Notes: generated by a model not told the origin, from the sequence alone. Numbered from the stretch's first letter, positions 38,615 to 48,132 are shown. The stretch is 64,000 bases of DNA from Halopseudomonas phragmitis (GCF_002056295.1 NZ_CP020100.1:3185501-3249500); one strand, 5' to 3'. Numbers and translations are program-made.

Positions 38615-39483
38615 TAGCTGCCTGAGGCCCCGCGCAGCTTGTCTGGATTGACCACCGAGTAAATACCGGTGATGGCGCGACCATCACTTTCCAACAGCAC
38701 TACCGAGCGCAACTGGCCATCCAGCAAAAGCAACACCCCGGTCTGACCATTGATCAGTGCCAGACGCATCTCCAACCGGTCACGCCAACTGCGCTGCAAG
38801 CCCATCGCCAGACGGGTCGCCGCCCGCACCCCGTGCAAGACCCGGGATGCCGCACGTACTCGCCCGCCACCATCGGCAATCCACCGCACCTCTTCTGCCA
38901 ACAGGCTGGCAAACGCCTTGGCGTCTCCTTGCGCCATCGCCGCAACGAAGCGCTCCAACAATTGCCGGTGAGCCGCCGGGTCCACATCGAAGCGTGGCCG
39001 CTCATCACGCAGACGGGCACGGGCGCGGCTGATGGCCTGACGGCTGGCGACCGGACTCTTGCCTATCATTGCCGCAATCTCGTCATACGAGTAATCGAAC
39101 ACCTCACGCAGCAGAAACGCTGCTCGCTCCTGGGCGCTCAAGCGCTCCATGGCCAACAGAAAAGCCATCGACAGGTCAGAGGCCATTTCAGCCAGACGCT
39201 CGGCTCCCGGCACCATGTCGTCGAACACCGGCTCCGGTAACCACGGCCCGCTGTACTCCTCACGGCGGCGCTTGAGCTGACGCAGACGGTCAATCCCCAG
39301 TCGCGTCACGACGGTAACAAGCCAGGCCTGGGGGTCAGCAATCTGCTTATGATCAGCCTCGCTCCAGCGGAACCAGGCATCCTGTACCAGATCCTCGGCG
39401 TCCATCCGGGTACCCAGCAGTCGATAGCCCAAGCCCAGCAAACGCGGGCGGGCCTGATCAAAAAGTTCAGCCTTGTCATTCAT
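38608..39483 (-). CDS. ECF41-family RNA polymerase sigma factor (SigJ-like)
   Basis: This 291-residue protein has sigma2 (DAEDLVQDAWFRW), sigma4 (RAAFLLREVFDYSYDEIAAMIGKS) and a C-terminal SnoaL-like domain of about 100 residues. It carries the ECF41 hallmark motifs GPWLPEP in the linker, IADGGGRVRA in the SnoaL-like part, and VVNPDKL at the C-terminus. In this family the C-terminal extension, rather than an anti-sigma factor, controls activity. It is divergent from a carboxymuconolactone-decarboxylase-like gene, the known ECF41 partner type. Its own promoter carries the ECF41 motif, implying autoregulation. Confidence 0.9.
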   Translation of the reverse strand: MNDKAELFDQARPRLLGLGYRLLGTRMDAEDLVQDAWFRWSEADHKQIADPQAWLVTVVTRLGIDRLRQLKRRREEYSGPWLPEPVFDDMVPGAERLAEMASDLSMAFLLAMERLSAQERAAFLLREVFDYSYDEIAAMIGKSPVASRQAISRARARLRDERPRFDVDPAAHRQLLERFVAAMAQGDAKAFASLLAEEVRWIADGGGRVRAASRVLHGVRAATRLAMGLQRSWRDRLEMRLALINGQTGVLLLLDGQLRSVVLLESDGRAITGIYSVVNPDKLRGASGSYH

Positions 39484-39511
39484 ATTGCAGTCTCTGGTGG
39501 TGTACAGCCAG

Positions 39512-39570
39512 GACGCTGGTTTGCGTCCGTCTGTGACAGTTGCTGTCACACTTGTCCAGGCTACGACGTC
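39512..39570. promoter_or_regulatory. Paired divergent ECF41-type promoters
   Basis: On the plus strand TGTCACA (39544-39550) is followed, after exactly 16 bases, by CGTC (39567-39570). On the minus strand TGTCACA (complement of 39532-39538) is followed, after exactly 16 bases, by CGTC (complement of 39512-39515). The two -35 elements form the inverted repeat TGTGACA-GTTGC-TGTCACA. TGTCACA/CGTC is the ECF41 promoter signature as I recall it. The plus promoter faces the CMD gene, the minus promoter the sigma gene. Confidence 0.85.
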
Positions 39571-39613
39571 CTGGGGGTTGTTGACACTTTTCAAGCCACT
39601 GGAGTTTATACCC

Positions 39614-40114
39614 ATGCGTCTCGACTACCTCAGACATGCCGACGCCCTGCCCTTGCAGGCACTCACCGCCATCAGCGCCCACCTGCATCATTCGACACTC
39701 GACCAGGAACTGCTCGCCCTGATTCAGTTGCGTGCTTCACAGCTCAACGGCTGCGCCTACTGTATCGACATGCACAGCAAGGATCTGCAGGCCCTGGGAG
39801 CCGAGCCAGCCCGTATCCATCTGCTGCCGGCCTGGCGCGAGGCCGGAGTCTACAGCCCCGCCGAGCAAGCAGTCCTGGCCTGGACCGAAGCCGTCACCCT
39901 GATCAGCCATGAGCAGGATCTGCAAGCCCGGTTCAAGAGCCTGGCTGAACATTTCAACGAAACGGAAATCACCCGGCTGACCTTTGCGATCATCGCCATC
40001 AACAGTTGGAATCGCCTGAGCGTCGCCTTTGGCCGGCAACCCGATGGCTATCAACCCGGTGACCTGGAACCGTTTATGCAGCAGGCATTGAAACGTTTTA
40101 CCAGCCCCGCCTAG
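39614..40114 (+). CDS. Carboxymuconolactone decarboxylase/AhpD-family protein
   Basis: This is a 166-residue protein with the AhpD/CMD core: ELLALIQLRASQLNGCAYCIDMHSKDLQALG, including the CxxC redox pair and downstream His expected of alkylhydroperoxidase-like members. The rest (SPAEQAVLAWTEAVT, FNETEITRLTFAIIAINSWNR) matches CMD family helices. The ATG at 39614 has a GGAG ribosome-binding site. It lies behind an ECF41-type promoter and opposite the ECF41 sigma gene, so it is the likely target. A peroxide-reducing role is inferred from the family. Confidence 0.9.
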   Translation: MRLDYLRHADALPLQALTAISAHLHHSTLDQELLALIQLRASQLNGCAYCIDMHSKDLQALGAEPARIHLLPAWREAGVYSPAEQAVLAWTEAVTLISHEQDLQARFKSLAEHFNETEITRLTFAIIAINSWNRLSVAFGRQPDGYQPGDLEPFMQQALKRFTSPA

Positions 40115-40221
40115 GGGCTGGTCCAATGACCTCGCCCACCACACAATGGCTCAACCCTCGACATGCCGTTAAAGCAGGACACTAATTAGCGTAGAAGCCT
40201 TACAGGGTGCAGAAGTAGTAC

Positions 40222-40455
40222 TCAACGCTCATGCAAACGGGCGTTGAGTTCATCCACTACCGGCGCCCATTCAGCATCTTCAAGGATTTCCTCACGCAGG
40301 AACGCTGCCTGCGAGGCATTCCAGAATGGCGCCTCAGACAGCTTGGCATCGTGGTCCAGGGAATGGGTCGCGAAAAAAGTGTCGATACTCGACGGGTCTG
40401 AATCAAGGCCGAGTTGGGCAAACAACTCGGCCAGGGTCTTGTTCGGCATATCCAT
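40222..40455 (-). CDS. DUF2789 small protein
   Basis: This is a 77-residue protein matching DUF2789: MPNKTLAELFAQLGLDSD, FFATHSLDHDAKLSEAPFW and QAAFLREEILEDAEWAPVVDELNARLH. The ATG at 40455 has a strong GGAGGTGCCC ribosome-binding site; an upstream start at 40488 is less likely. Function is unknown. A hairpin (ACTCAACGC/GCGTTGAGT, 40220-40249) overlaps the end of the gene and may help terminate transcription, although no T-run follows. Confidence 0.88.
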   Translation of the reverse strand: MDMPNKTLAELFAQLGLDSDPSSIDTFFATHSLDHDAKLSEAPFWNASQAAFLREEILEDAEWAPVVDELNARLHER

Positions 40456-40538
40456 GGGCACCTCCGGCAAACCTGGGAAAACCTGCACTTCCCATTAAAG
40501 CAGAGATGACACCCAACGCGGGCTTGTTCAGGCTTCTG

Positions 40539-41786
40539 TCAGAACAACTCCAGCTCAGACAGCGCCAGATAGGCATAGAAACCCAGCAAGGCCAGGGCCC
40601 GCTTGCTCACCCGCTTGCGCGGCTGGGGTAAAGCCTTGTAGGCATGCAGGCGCTGATACAACGCCAGATTCTGGCGCGCCTGGTGGCGCAGCCGGAAACG
40701 TTTTTCGGCATCTTCACCGGCCTGACAGGCCATGCGCTGACGCAACTCAGGATTCCGGTACAAGGCCAGGATGCTGTCTCGGGCCTGATCCACATCCAGA
40801 TCAACCAGCAACCCGTTGACCCCCTCCTTCACCAGTTCGGGGATAAACCCCACATTTCCGCCAATCACCGGGCAACCGCAGGCAAGCACCTCGCGCAAGG
40901 TCCGGCATGACTGGTCAGTGCCACCGACCGGGAAGTACAGCAGATCCATGGCCCGGTAGGCCGCCACCAGATCATCACCCTCGATATAACCCGGCATTAC
41001 CAGCAGATCGCTGATGCCCAGCCGCTCGGCCGGCGCATGAACAACGTTATTGGCATCGCCATGACCGACCAGGAACAGCTTGAGATTGGGAATCTGCTTG
41101 CGCAGCTCCGCAGCTGCGTTGAGCAGCAGATCCAACCGCCGGCGCGGCTGAATGCGCGAAGCCATGCCGATCACGAAATCATCCGGACCAAAACCGAAAC
41201 GGGCGCGCGCCTGCTCACGGTCCATCGAGGTATTGAAACGCTCAAGATCGATCCCAGGCTCAATCACTGCAATCCGGCTGGCGGGAAACTTGAATCGCTC
41301 AACCGCCTGCTGGCGAGCATGCTCACTGATCACCACCAGTCCGTCAGTGGCGTTTTTGAGCAGAAAGCGTGAACGCCATTTGTCATCCGGGCCGTTGGCA
41401 TTGTAACTGGTGCGCACCAGCAAATGCTTGCCACCAGTCATACAGTTGGCCAGGACGCCGAGCATATGGGCATTGGGCATATGGCAATTGATGACGTCAG
41501 TCTGGTGTTCACGCATCACATTGACCAGCTTTGGCACATCCCGTGTTGCCGACATGATCCGCAAGTGTTTTTCCATTTCCAGAGTAACCGGCTCCAGGCC
41601 TTTCTTGCGGCACTCCCATAGAGTCGACCGTCGCGCCTTGGGGCTGGGTTTGCCACACACCAGCTGCGAGTCCGCGCCTTCCTGCTGCTCGGCAATCACC
41701 AGGTCGGTAACCGGTTCGGACCGCTCGGTCCAGCGCCAATTGCTCAATAAATGGGTGACTTTCGGAGATGCCGATTGCTTGTTCAC
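40539..41786 (-). CDS. Glycosyltransferase family 4 protein
   Basis: This 415-residue GT-B-fold glycosyltransferase has an N-terminal domain (residues 1-180) with little recognisable sequence, then the GT4 C-terminal domain: VIEPGIDLERFN, GMASRIQPRRRLDLLLNAAAEL, FLVGHGDANN, VMPGYIEGDDLVAAYRAMDLLYFP and a donor-site motif TLREVLACGCPVIGGNVGFIPELV. GT4 enzymes transfer nucleotide sugars to cell-surface or lipid acceptors. I chose the GTG at 41786; a TTG two codons earlier is possible. No other polysaccharide genes flank it, so its acceptor is unknown. Confidence 0.85.
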   Translation of the reverse strand: MNKQSASPKVTHLLSNWRWTERSEPVTDLVIAEQQEGADSQLVCGKPSPKARRSTLWECRKKGLEPVTLEMEKHLRIMSATRDVPKLVNVMREHQTDVINCHMPNAHMLGVLANCMTGGKHLLVRTSYNANGPDDKWRSRFLLKNATDGLVVISEHARQQAVERFKFPASRIAVIEPGIDLERFNTSMDREQARARFGFGPDDFVIGMASRIQPRRRLDLLLNAAAELRKQIPNLKLFLVGHGDANNVVHAPAERLGISDLLVMPGYIEGDDLVAAYRAMDLLYFPVGGTDQSCRTLREVLACGCPVIGGNVGFIPELVKEGVNGLLVDLDVDQARDSILALYRNPELRQRMACQAGEDAEKRFRLRHQARQNLALYQRLHAYKALPQPRKRVSKRALALLGFYAYLALSELELF

Positions 41787-41989
41787 AGTCAAAAGCCCTG
41801 CAAGTGGTTGAATAATCGGCGCGAATTATAGGCAAAAGGCCAGCTGTGGACGACCCCAAAATCGTAACCGAAATCCCCCTAGCCCCCATCTCCGACGACC
41901 AGTAGCCAGGAAACACCTCTACTCAGCTTGAACAAGACCGCCAACCCAAGCAAAATACTGAATAAATAACCAGCACTTGATCAGTCCGC

Positions 41990-43618
41990 ATGCCCGACTC
42001 ACTCGGCCCAGAACATTACTATCTCAGCAACTTCCTGACCGCCCTGAACTGGATTGAGGAGCGTTACGGCGACCTGCTGAGCGCCGAAGAGCATGCGTTC
42101 ATCTGCGGCTTCAGGCATTTGCCGCTGGCCAGCCAGGCCCTGCTGGTACGTTTAGTGATGCGCAAGGGTCCGCACTTTCGCCACAGCGCACTGAAGTACC
42201 CGGAAATTGGCGACATCGCTATCGCCGCCGAGGCTTTGCTCAAGCACGGCTGGCTACGCGACGACCAGCCGCTGGACGCGGCGCAGCTATTTGCCCTGCT
42301 GCGCCGAGGCGAACTCCTGACCCTATTGCCTGATACCCCGAGCAGTACCCGAAAAGCCGATCTGTTCGAAGCTCTGTGTGCAAAGATCAGCCAGCCCACC
42401 AGGTTCAGCGAACTGGCAGGATTTCTCAATGAGCCGCTCTACACCCTGATGGTCGGCCCGCTCTGCGAGCGCCTGCGACTGATGTTCTTCGGCAACCTGA
42501 GCCAGCAGTGGTCGGAGTTCGTCCTGGCTGATCTCGGCATCTTTCGCTATGAACAGGTGCCCATTGCCGCGCAAGCCCGGGGCTTCAGCCAACGGGCCGA
42601 TATCGATGACTACCTGCACCTGCGAGCCTGCCGCGAACAGCTAGAAGCCGGCGCCAGTGTCAACAGCGTACTGGAACAACTCGGCCCAGTGCGCAGCGAC
42701 AACCCCTGGATTCTCAACCGCCATGCCAAGCTGCTGTTTTTGCTGGCCCGGCAAGCGGAACGCGACGGTGAACTGCACAACGCCGTGATGCTGTATCAAC
42801 GTAGCCACTACCCTGGCGCCCGCCAGCGCCGGATTCGCCTGCTTGAGCGCCTCGAATCCTGGGATAGCGCCTGGAGTCTGGCCCAAGTCGCTCTGGCCTC
42901 CCCCGAAAGCGATGCTGAGCAGCAATTGCTGGAGCGGCTACTGGCACGCCTGGCGCGCCAGCTCGACCAACCAGCTCCGGCACCACGCCCGCGCTGCGAG
43001 CCTGAGCGCATTGACCTGACCCTGGCCAATACCGGCAGCGTCGAATGGGCCGTGCGCGAACACCTGCACACCGAGCAGACCCCGGTGCACTATGTCGAAA
43101 ACACCCTGATCAACAGCCTGTTCGGTCTGCTGTGCTGGGAAGCGATCTTTACCCCACTCCCCGGCGCCTTCTTCCACCCGTTCCATACCGGCCCGGTCGA
43201 TCTGCTCAGCGCCGATTTTCACCAGCGCCGCGCACAACAGTTCACTCGCTGCCTGGCGCGGCTCGACGATGGCAGCCATGCCCAGCATATCCGCGCCATC
43301 TACCAGGCCAAACAGGGTATCCAGTCGCCGTTCGTGGCCTGGGACTGGCTGCCTGCCGAGCTGCTTGACCAGGCTCTGCTGTGCCTGCCAGCCGAGCACC
43401 TCAAAGCCTGGTTCCAGCGCCTACTACAGGATTTACGCAACAACCGCGCCGGCATGCCCGACCTGATCCAGTTCTGGCCGCAGGAGCGGCGCTACCGGAT
43501 GATCGAGGTCAAAGGTCCCGGTGACCGTCTGCAGGACAACCAGAAGCGCTGGATCGAGTTCTGCACCCGGCACAACATGCCGGTGCAGGTCTGCCATGTG
43601 CGCTGGAGCGAGGCATGA
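41990..43618 (+). CDS. FAN1-family VRR-NUC nuclease
   Basis: This is a 542-residue homologue of FAN1, the 5' flap and interstrand-crosslink repair nuclease whose Pseudomonas member has been characterised. The C-terminal VRR-NUC domain carries the PD-(D/E)XK catalytic set: D491 in GMPDLIQFWP, and E506 and K508 in MIEVKGPGDRLQDNQ. The D-E-K spacing (15 and 2) equals that which I recall for the P. aeruginosa enzyme. A TPR-like helical region and N-terminal DNA-binding domain precede it. Its TGA overlaps the ATG of the helicase gene (ATGA), so the pair is coupled. Confidence 0.92.
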   Translation: MPDSLGPEHYYLSNFLTALNWIEERYGDLLSAEEHAFICGFRHLPLASQALLVRLVMRKGPHFRHSALKYPEIGDIAIAAEALLKHGWLRDDQPLDAAQLFALLRRGELLTLLPDTPSSTRKADLFEALCAKISQPTRFSELAGFLNEPLYTLMVGPLCERLRLMFFGNLSQQWSEFVLADLGIFRYEQVPIAAQARGFSQRADIDDYLHLRACREQLEAGASVNSVLEQLGPVRSDNPWILNRHAKLLFLLARQAERDGELHNAVMLYQRSHYPGARQRRIRLLERLESWDSAWSLAQVALASPESDAEQQLLERLLARLARQLDQPAPAPRPRCEPERIDLTLANTGSVEWAVREHLHTEQTPVHYVENTLINSLFGLLCWEAIFTPLPGAFFHPFHTGPVDLLSADFHQRRAQQFTRCLARLDDGSHAQHIRAIYQAKQGIQSPFVAWDWLPAELLDQALLCLPAEHLKAWFQRLLQDLRNNRAGMPDLIQFWPQERRYRMIEVKGPGDRLQDNQKRWIEFCTRHNMPVQVCHVRWSEA

Positions 43619-45870
43619 GCTACCGGATCGGGGTACGCGCGCTCTGTGAGTTCACCGCCCGCGAGGGCGATCTGGACCTGCGTTTCACCCCGGCGCCAAC
43701 CGCCGAGGAAGGCCAGGCCGGGCACCGTACGGTTATTGCCCGGCGCGGCCCGGACTACCTCAGTGAAATCCCGGTGGCAGGCGACTACCCAGGCCTGCGG
43801 GTAGTTGGGCGGGCAGATGGCTATGACCCTGACTTCAAACTGCTGGAAGAAATCAAGACCCACCGTGGCGATGTCAGCCGCATTCCCCACAACCATCAGG
43901 TACTGCACTGGGCCCAGGTCAAAGTCTACGGCTGGTTGCTATGCCAGCAGTGGGGCATGGATGAAATCGACCTGGCGGTGGTGTATTTCAACGTCGTCAC
44001 CCAGCAGGAAACCGTATTTCGTGAACGCTTTGGCGCCGAATCGCTGCGCGAATTTTTCCAGTTGCAGTGCCAGCGTTTCATCGCCTGGGCTGAACAGGAA
44101 ACCCTGCATCGTCAACGTCGCGATCATGACCTGGGCGCTTTGAGCTTTCCCTATCCGAGCTTTCGCCACGGTCAGCGCCAACTGGCCGAAGCTGTTTATC
44201 GCGCCGCCCGTGATGGCGAGCAACTGCTGGCTCAGGCTACCACAGGAATTGGTAAGACACTGGGCACCCTGTTTCCCCAGCTCAAGGCCTTTCCCGCCCA
44301 GCAACTGGACCGGCTGTTCTTTCTCTGTGCTAAAACACCCGGCCGGCATCTGGCGCTGGAGGCCTTGCAGGCTCTGCACCAGCATAATCCCGGCTTGAAC
44401 CTGCGAGTACTCGAACACGTCGCCCGCGACAAGGCCTGCGAATACCCCGAACGCGCCTGTCATGGTGATTCCTGCCCGCTGGCCAAGGGCTTCTACGACC
44501 GTTTGCCGGCCGCACGTCTGGCGGCGCTACAAGCTGGCTGGCTGGATCAGGTCCAGGTCCGAGCCATCGCCAGGGAGCACCAGATCTGCCCTTATTATCT
44601 GAGCCAGGAGTTGTGTCGCTGGAGCGATGTAGTGGTCTGCGACTACAACTACTACTTCGATCTTGGTGCCCTGCTCTATAGCCTGACCCTGATCAACGAC
44701 TGGCGCGTTACCCTGCTGGTCGATGAAGCGCACAACCTGATCGACCGGGCCCGCGGCATGTATAGCGCCGAACTCGACCAGGCCCGCTTCAACAGCCTGC
44801 GCCGTAGCGCTCCCGCCCGACTCAAGGGCCCACTGGATCGGGTCGCCCGGCACTGGAACCAGCTACACCAGGACCAACAAGCCGACTATCAGATTTATCC
44901 GCAGGTTGCCGACCTGTTTGTCGCCAGCCTGAACAAGGCCGTCAGTGCCCTGACTGACCACCTGACCGACCAGCCCACCGGCAATGACACCGCGCTGTTG
45001 CAGTTTTACCTGGATGCCATGCTGTTCTGCCGACTGGCCGAGGCCTACGGCCCGCACTCGCTGTTCGACATCACCCGCTACCAGGACCGCCAGCAAGCGC
45101 TGTCAACCCTGTGCCTGCGCAATGTAATTCCCGCGCCCTTTCTTGCCGAACGCTTTCGCCTGGCGCACAGCAGCACCCTGTTCTCGGCCACCTTGAGCCC
45201 GGCGCCCTACTACCGGGACCTGCTGGGGCTGAATCAGGACTGCCAGGCCCTGGAGGTTGAATCGCCTTTTCGCCCGGAGCAACTCGACGTGCGCATTACC
45301 TCCAAACTATCGACCCGCTACCCGGATCGCACCGACAGCCTAGGCCCCATCAGCGCCCTGATCGCCCAGCAGTTTCACCAACGCCCCGGCAACTATCTGG
45401 CGTTTTTCAGCAGCTACGACTATCTGCAACAGGCCCTGGCGCATCTGCGCCGTCATTATCCGCAGATACCTCTGTGGGAGCAGTCACGGCAAATGAACGA
45501 ATCCCAGCGCCAGAGTTTTCTCCAGCAGTTCACCAGCGAATCCCAAGGGGTGGGCTTTGCCGTGCTCGGCGGCGCCTTTGGCGAAGGCATCGACCTGCCG
45601 GGACCACGCCTGATCGGCGCGTTTATCGCCACCCTGGGCCTGCCGCAAGTCAATCCGGTGAACGAGGAAATCCGCCAGCGCATGGAAGATCAGTTCGGCA
45701 ATGGCTATGACTACGCCTACCTCTACCCGGGCCTGCAGAAAGTGGTCCAGGCCGCTGGCCGAGTCATCCGTACCACCGAAGATCATGGCGTGGTCTGGTT
45801 ACTGGATCAACGCTTTGCTGAGCGCCGGATCCGCCGCTGGTTGCCCAGTTGGTGGCAGATCCGCAGCTGA
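43615..45870 (+). CDS. Nuclease-helicase: PD-(D/E)XK domain fused to a DinG/Rad3-type Fe-S helicase
   Basis: This is a 751-residue protein. The N-terminal 160 residues resemble a RecB/Cas4-like nuclease: GRADGYDPDFKLLEEIKTH gives D68 and E79-x-K81. The rest is a superfamily 2 helicase of the XPD/DinG class with Walker A QATTGIGKTLG (K214) and DEAH in LLVDEAHNLID. Cysteines sit in the Fe-S position (KACEYPERACHGDSCPLAKG and QICPYYLSQELC), and the C-terminal motif VIRTTEDHGVVWLLDQRF is present. It is translationally coupled to FAN1, pointing to a shared crosslink or flap repair pathway. Confidence 0.88.
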   Translation: MSYRIGVRALCEFTAREGDLDLRFTPAPTAEEGQAGHRTVIARRGPDYLSEIPVAGDYPGLRVVGRADGYDPDFKLLEEIKTHRGDVSRIPHNHQVLHWAQVKVYGWLLCQQWGMDEIDLAVVYFNVVTQQETVFRERFGAESLREFFQLQCQRFIAWAEQETLHRQRRDHDLGALSFPYPSFRHGQRQLAEAVYRAARDGEQLLAQATTGIGKTLGTLFPQLKAFPAQQLDRLFFLCAKTPGRHLALEALQALHQHNPGLNLRVLEHVARDKACEYPERACHGDSCPLAKGFYDRLPAARLAALQAGWLDQVQVRAIAREHQICPYYLSQELCRWSDVVVCDYNYYFDLGALLYSLTLINDWRVTLLVDEAHNLIDRARGMYSAELDQARFNSLRRSAPARLKGPLDRVARHWNQLHQDQQADYQIYPQVADLFVASLNKAVSALTDHLTDQPTGNDTALLQFYLDAMLFCRLAEAYGPHSLFDITRYQDRQQALSTLCLRNVIPAPFLAERFRLAHSSTLFSATLSPAPYYRDLLGLNQDCQALEVESPFRPEQLDVRITSKLSTRYPDRTDSLGPISALIAQQFHQRPGNYLAFFSSYDYLQQALAHLRRHYPQIPLWEQSRQMNESQRQSFLQQFTSESQGVGFAVLGGAFGEGIDLPGPRLIGAFIATLGLPQVNPVNEEIRQRMEDQFGNGYDYAYLYPGLQKVVQAAGRVIRTTEDHGVVWLLDQRFAERRIRRWLPSWWQIRS

Positions 45871-45875
45871 TTGAA

Positions 45876-47171
45876 TCAACGCAGCAGATCGGCCAGCGCC
45901 TGCATGGCCAGCCGAGTGGTCGCAAAGGTATGCGCAGACGGAGCCAGGGGATGCGATGACAGCCGCACAACCACCAACCCGGCCTCGGGGTTGATATGCA
46001 GCAGTTGCCCGTAGGCGCCGAGCGCCTCATAGACCCCGTCCGGGTTGTGACTGACCCACCATTGATTACGGTAGGAATAACCCGGCTGGTAATCACGTCC
46101 GGAAGCAATGAAAGCATCCTGGTCAGCCCCCCGGCGCAGGTCGGCAATCACCTCGGGGCTGATGATCTGCTGGCCATTGAAACGCCCATCCTGGCGCATC
46201 ATCTCGGCAAACCGGGCCAGATCACGCAAGGTCGCGTTGAACCCGGCCCCAGCCCATTCGGTACCAAGCCGATCAAGCAGCAGATAACCGTCCTGCTCCG
46301 CACCCATCGGCTGCCACAGACGCTCACTGAACAGTTGCGCCAGCGACATGCCGGTAGCCCGGCGCATTATCCAGCCCAGCACCTCGGTATGCACCGTGCG
46401 GTAGACAAAGCCCTCGCCATGCTCTCCGCCAGCCTCAATGCTGGCCAGGTAGCTGTAAATATCCTGCGGTCCGGCGTACTGAGCCGGGGTCGGCAGTAAA
46501 CCGGCGGCAAAACCATATTGCAGAACATCGGACTGCAGGTCGGTTTCGCTGTAGGCGACCTCGGCGGTCATATCCAGCACCTGGCGCAAGGTAGCCCCGG
46601 CCCAGCCACTGTGTTTCAGCTCCGGGATATAGTCGCTGACCAGCATCTGCTCATCCAGTACGCCCTCAACCAACAGTTGCGCCGCCAGCACGCCAAGCAG
46701 TGACTTGCTGAGCGACCAGAGCATATGCGGTGACTCTGCCGGCATGCCCTGATGATAGGCCTCGTAGATGACCTGGCCGTCCTTCATGATCAGCGTGGCA
46801 TCGGCATAGCTGCTGCGAAGATATTGCGCAAAGCTCAGTCGCTGATCATCCGGGCCGACAAAAACCAGGGCATCGATACGCTCACGCAGGCTTTCGCCAG
46901 TTGGCAGCAAACTCGGCGGCATCAGCCCACGCGCGATATTGCGGCTGGGAAGCAGTTCGCGCATATGATGAAAAGCCCAGCGAGAATTGGGGTAGTTCAG
47001 CAGGTAGTTGTCACGCGTGATCTGCGCCTGAGCTGGCGGCGGGAAGCCTTGCATCAACCCCAACTGATCCAGACGCACCGCTTGCGGGTCTGGCAGTCCT
47101 TCGGCCACCAGCCCCAGTGGCGCCGCCAGCCACACTCCAAGCAGGGCTGAAACCCATGACCTAGGGAACAT
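45876..47171 (-). CDS. Secreted beta-lactamase-family serine hydrolase
   Basis: This is a 431-residue protein with a signal peptide (MFPRSWVSALLGVWLAAPLG). The beta-lactamase/transpeptidase fold (PF00144) shows the S-x-x-K nucleophile in HMLWSLSKSLLGV (about residue 150) and the second motif tyrosine in AEVAYSETD. Family members include carboxylesterases and peptidases; a lactamase role is not implied. The ATG at 47171 has a GAGG ribosome-binding site, and the 5' end overlaps the hydrolase gene by 11 bp. It belongs to a cluster of ester and lipid hydrolases. Confidence 0.85.
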   Translation of the reverse strand: MFPRSWVSALLGVWLAAPLGLVAEGLPDPQAVRLDQLGLMQGFPPPAQAQITRDNYLLNYPNSRWAFHHMRELLPSRNIARGLMPPSLLPTGESLRERIDALVFVGPDDQRLSFAQYLRSSYADATLIMKDGQVIYEAYHQGMPAESPHMLWSLSKSLLGVLAAQLLVEGVLDEQMLVSDYIPELKHSGWAGATLRQVLDMTAEVAYSETDLQSDVLQYGFAAGLLPTPAQYAGPQDIYSYLASIEAGGEHGEGFVYRTVHTEVLGWIMRRATGMSLAQLFSERLWQPMGAEQDGYLLLDRLGTEWAGAGFNATLRDLARFAEMMRQDGRFNGQQIISPEVIADLRRGADQDAFIASGRDYQPGYSYRNQWWVSHNPDGVYEALGAYGQLLHINPEAGLVVVRLSSHPLAPSAHTFATTRLAMQALADLLR

Positions 47172-47976
47172 AAGCGGCAACCTCAGTGAACGGACAGTCG
47201 CGTCGAATGAAGTCATGCAGCAAGGCATTCAACTGCTCGGGCTGATCGAGCGGCGTGGCATGTCCGGAATCGCACACCACTTCGAGCTTGGCGTTCAAGA
47301 GTTGCGCGGTGTAGGCCTGTTTGAACGCCAGCGGGGTGTAATCGCGATCACCGGCCACTACCAGTACCGGCACGTCGGCCTGATTGACCGAGTCCGGTGC
47401 CGCCCAGCCAAGGATGGCACGCAATGCATGCAGGTAGGAAACCCGATCATTGCTGGCCAGGCGTTGCGCCACCCGGCGGCGCAGATCAGCCTGCTCCGGG
47501 TGTGGGAACAGCTTGTGCGCCAGCACATGGCCCAAGGTCTTCAACCCCAGCAGACGGATCATCGCCAGGCGGGTTGCCACCTTGAAACGCACAGCCCAAC
47601 TGTCCAGCGGGAAGCTCGGCGCACTGTTGATGACCACCAGGCCACCGAGCAACTCCGGACGCCGCGCCAGCAATTCAAAGCCGATCATCCCCCCCATTGA
47701 AATACCGACCAGAATGCAGTCCTGAATGCCGACCGTTTCAATAAACTCGGCTACATCACCCGCCAGTTCCGCGACTGTGACCGGCGCTCGCAGCGCCTGA
47801 CTGTCGCCATGGCCCCGCAGGTCCAGAGCCCAGACCTGCGCGTAACGCGACAGATCATTGATCTGTGGCTGCCAGTCCTGCAGCGACGAGCCCAGCCCAT
47901 GCAGCAGCAAGACCGGAACCCCCTGTCCTTCGCGCACGTAAGCAATCCGCGCGTTGTTCAACTGAATAAAGTTCAC
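47161..47976 (-). CDS. Alpha/beta-fold hydrolase
   Basis: This is a 271-residue alpha/beta hydrolase. The N-terminal strand carries VLLLHGLGSSLQDWQPQ, the nucleophile elbow is LVGISMGGMIGFE (GxSxG), and the catalytic His is in VCDSGHATPLDQPEQ. It resembles 3-oxoadipate enol-lactonase-like and esterase enzymes. It precedes the beta-lactamase-fold gene (11-bp overlap) on the same strand, and is divergent from the TetR gene. The substrate is unknown; proximity to lipid genes suggests ester hydrolysis. Confidence 0.85.
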   Translation of the reverse strand: MNFIQLNNARIAYVREGQGVPVLLLHGLGSSLQDWQPQINDLSRYAQVWALDLRGHGDSQALRAPVTVAELAGDVAEFIETVGIQDCILVGISMGGMIGFELLARRPELLGGLVVINSAPSFPLDSWAVRFKVATRLAMIRLLGLKTLGHVLAHKLFPHPEQADLRRRVAQRLASNDRVSYLHALRAILGWAAPDSVNQADVPVLVVAGDRDYTPLAFKQAYTAQLLNAKLEVVCDSGHATPLDQPEQLNALLHDFIRRDCPFTEVAAYVP

Positions 47977-48132
47977 TTTTCCCCCTTGAATCCTGTCATT
48001 GGCATGACTGCCATTAGCGTTCCCCGATGCAAGCCGTCAGCCACGGATTCGTCCCTGTGCCAGCGTCCTGGCGCGTTTGCCTAATCACCCGGCGGGCCTA
48101 TAGAATCAAACGGTTTTCACAGAGACCTCACC

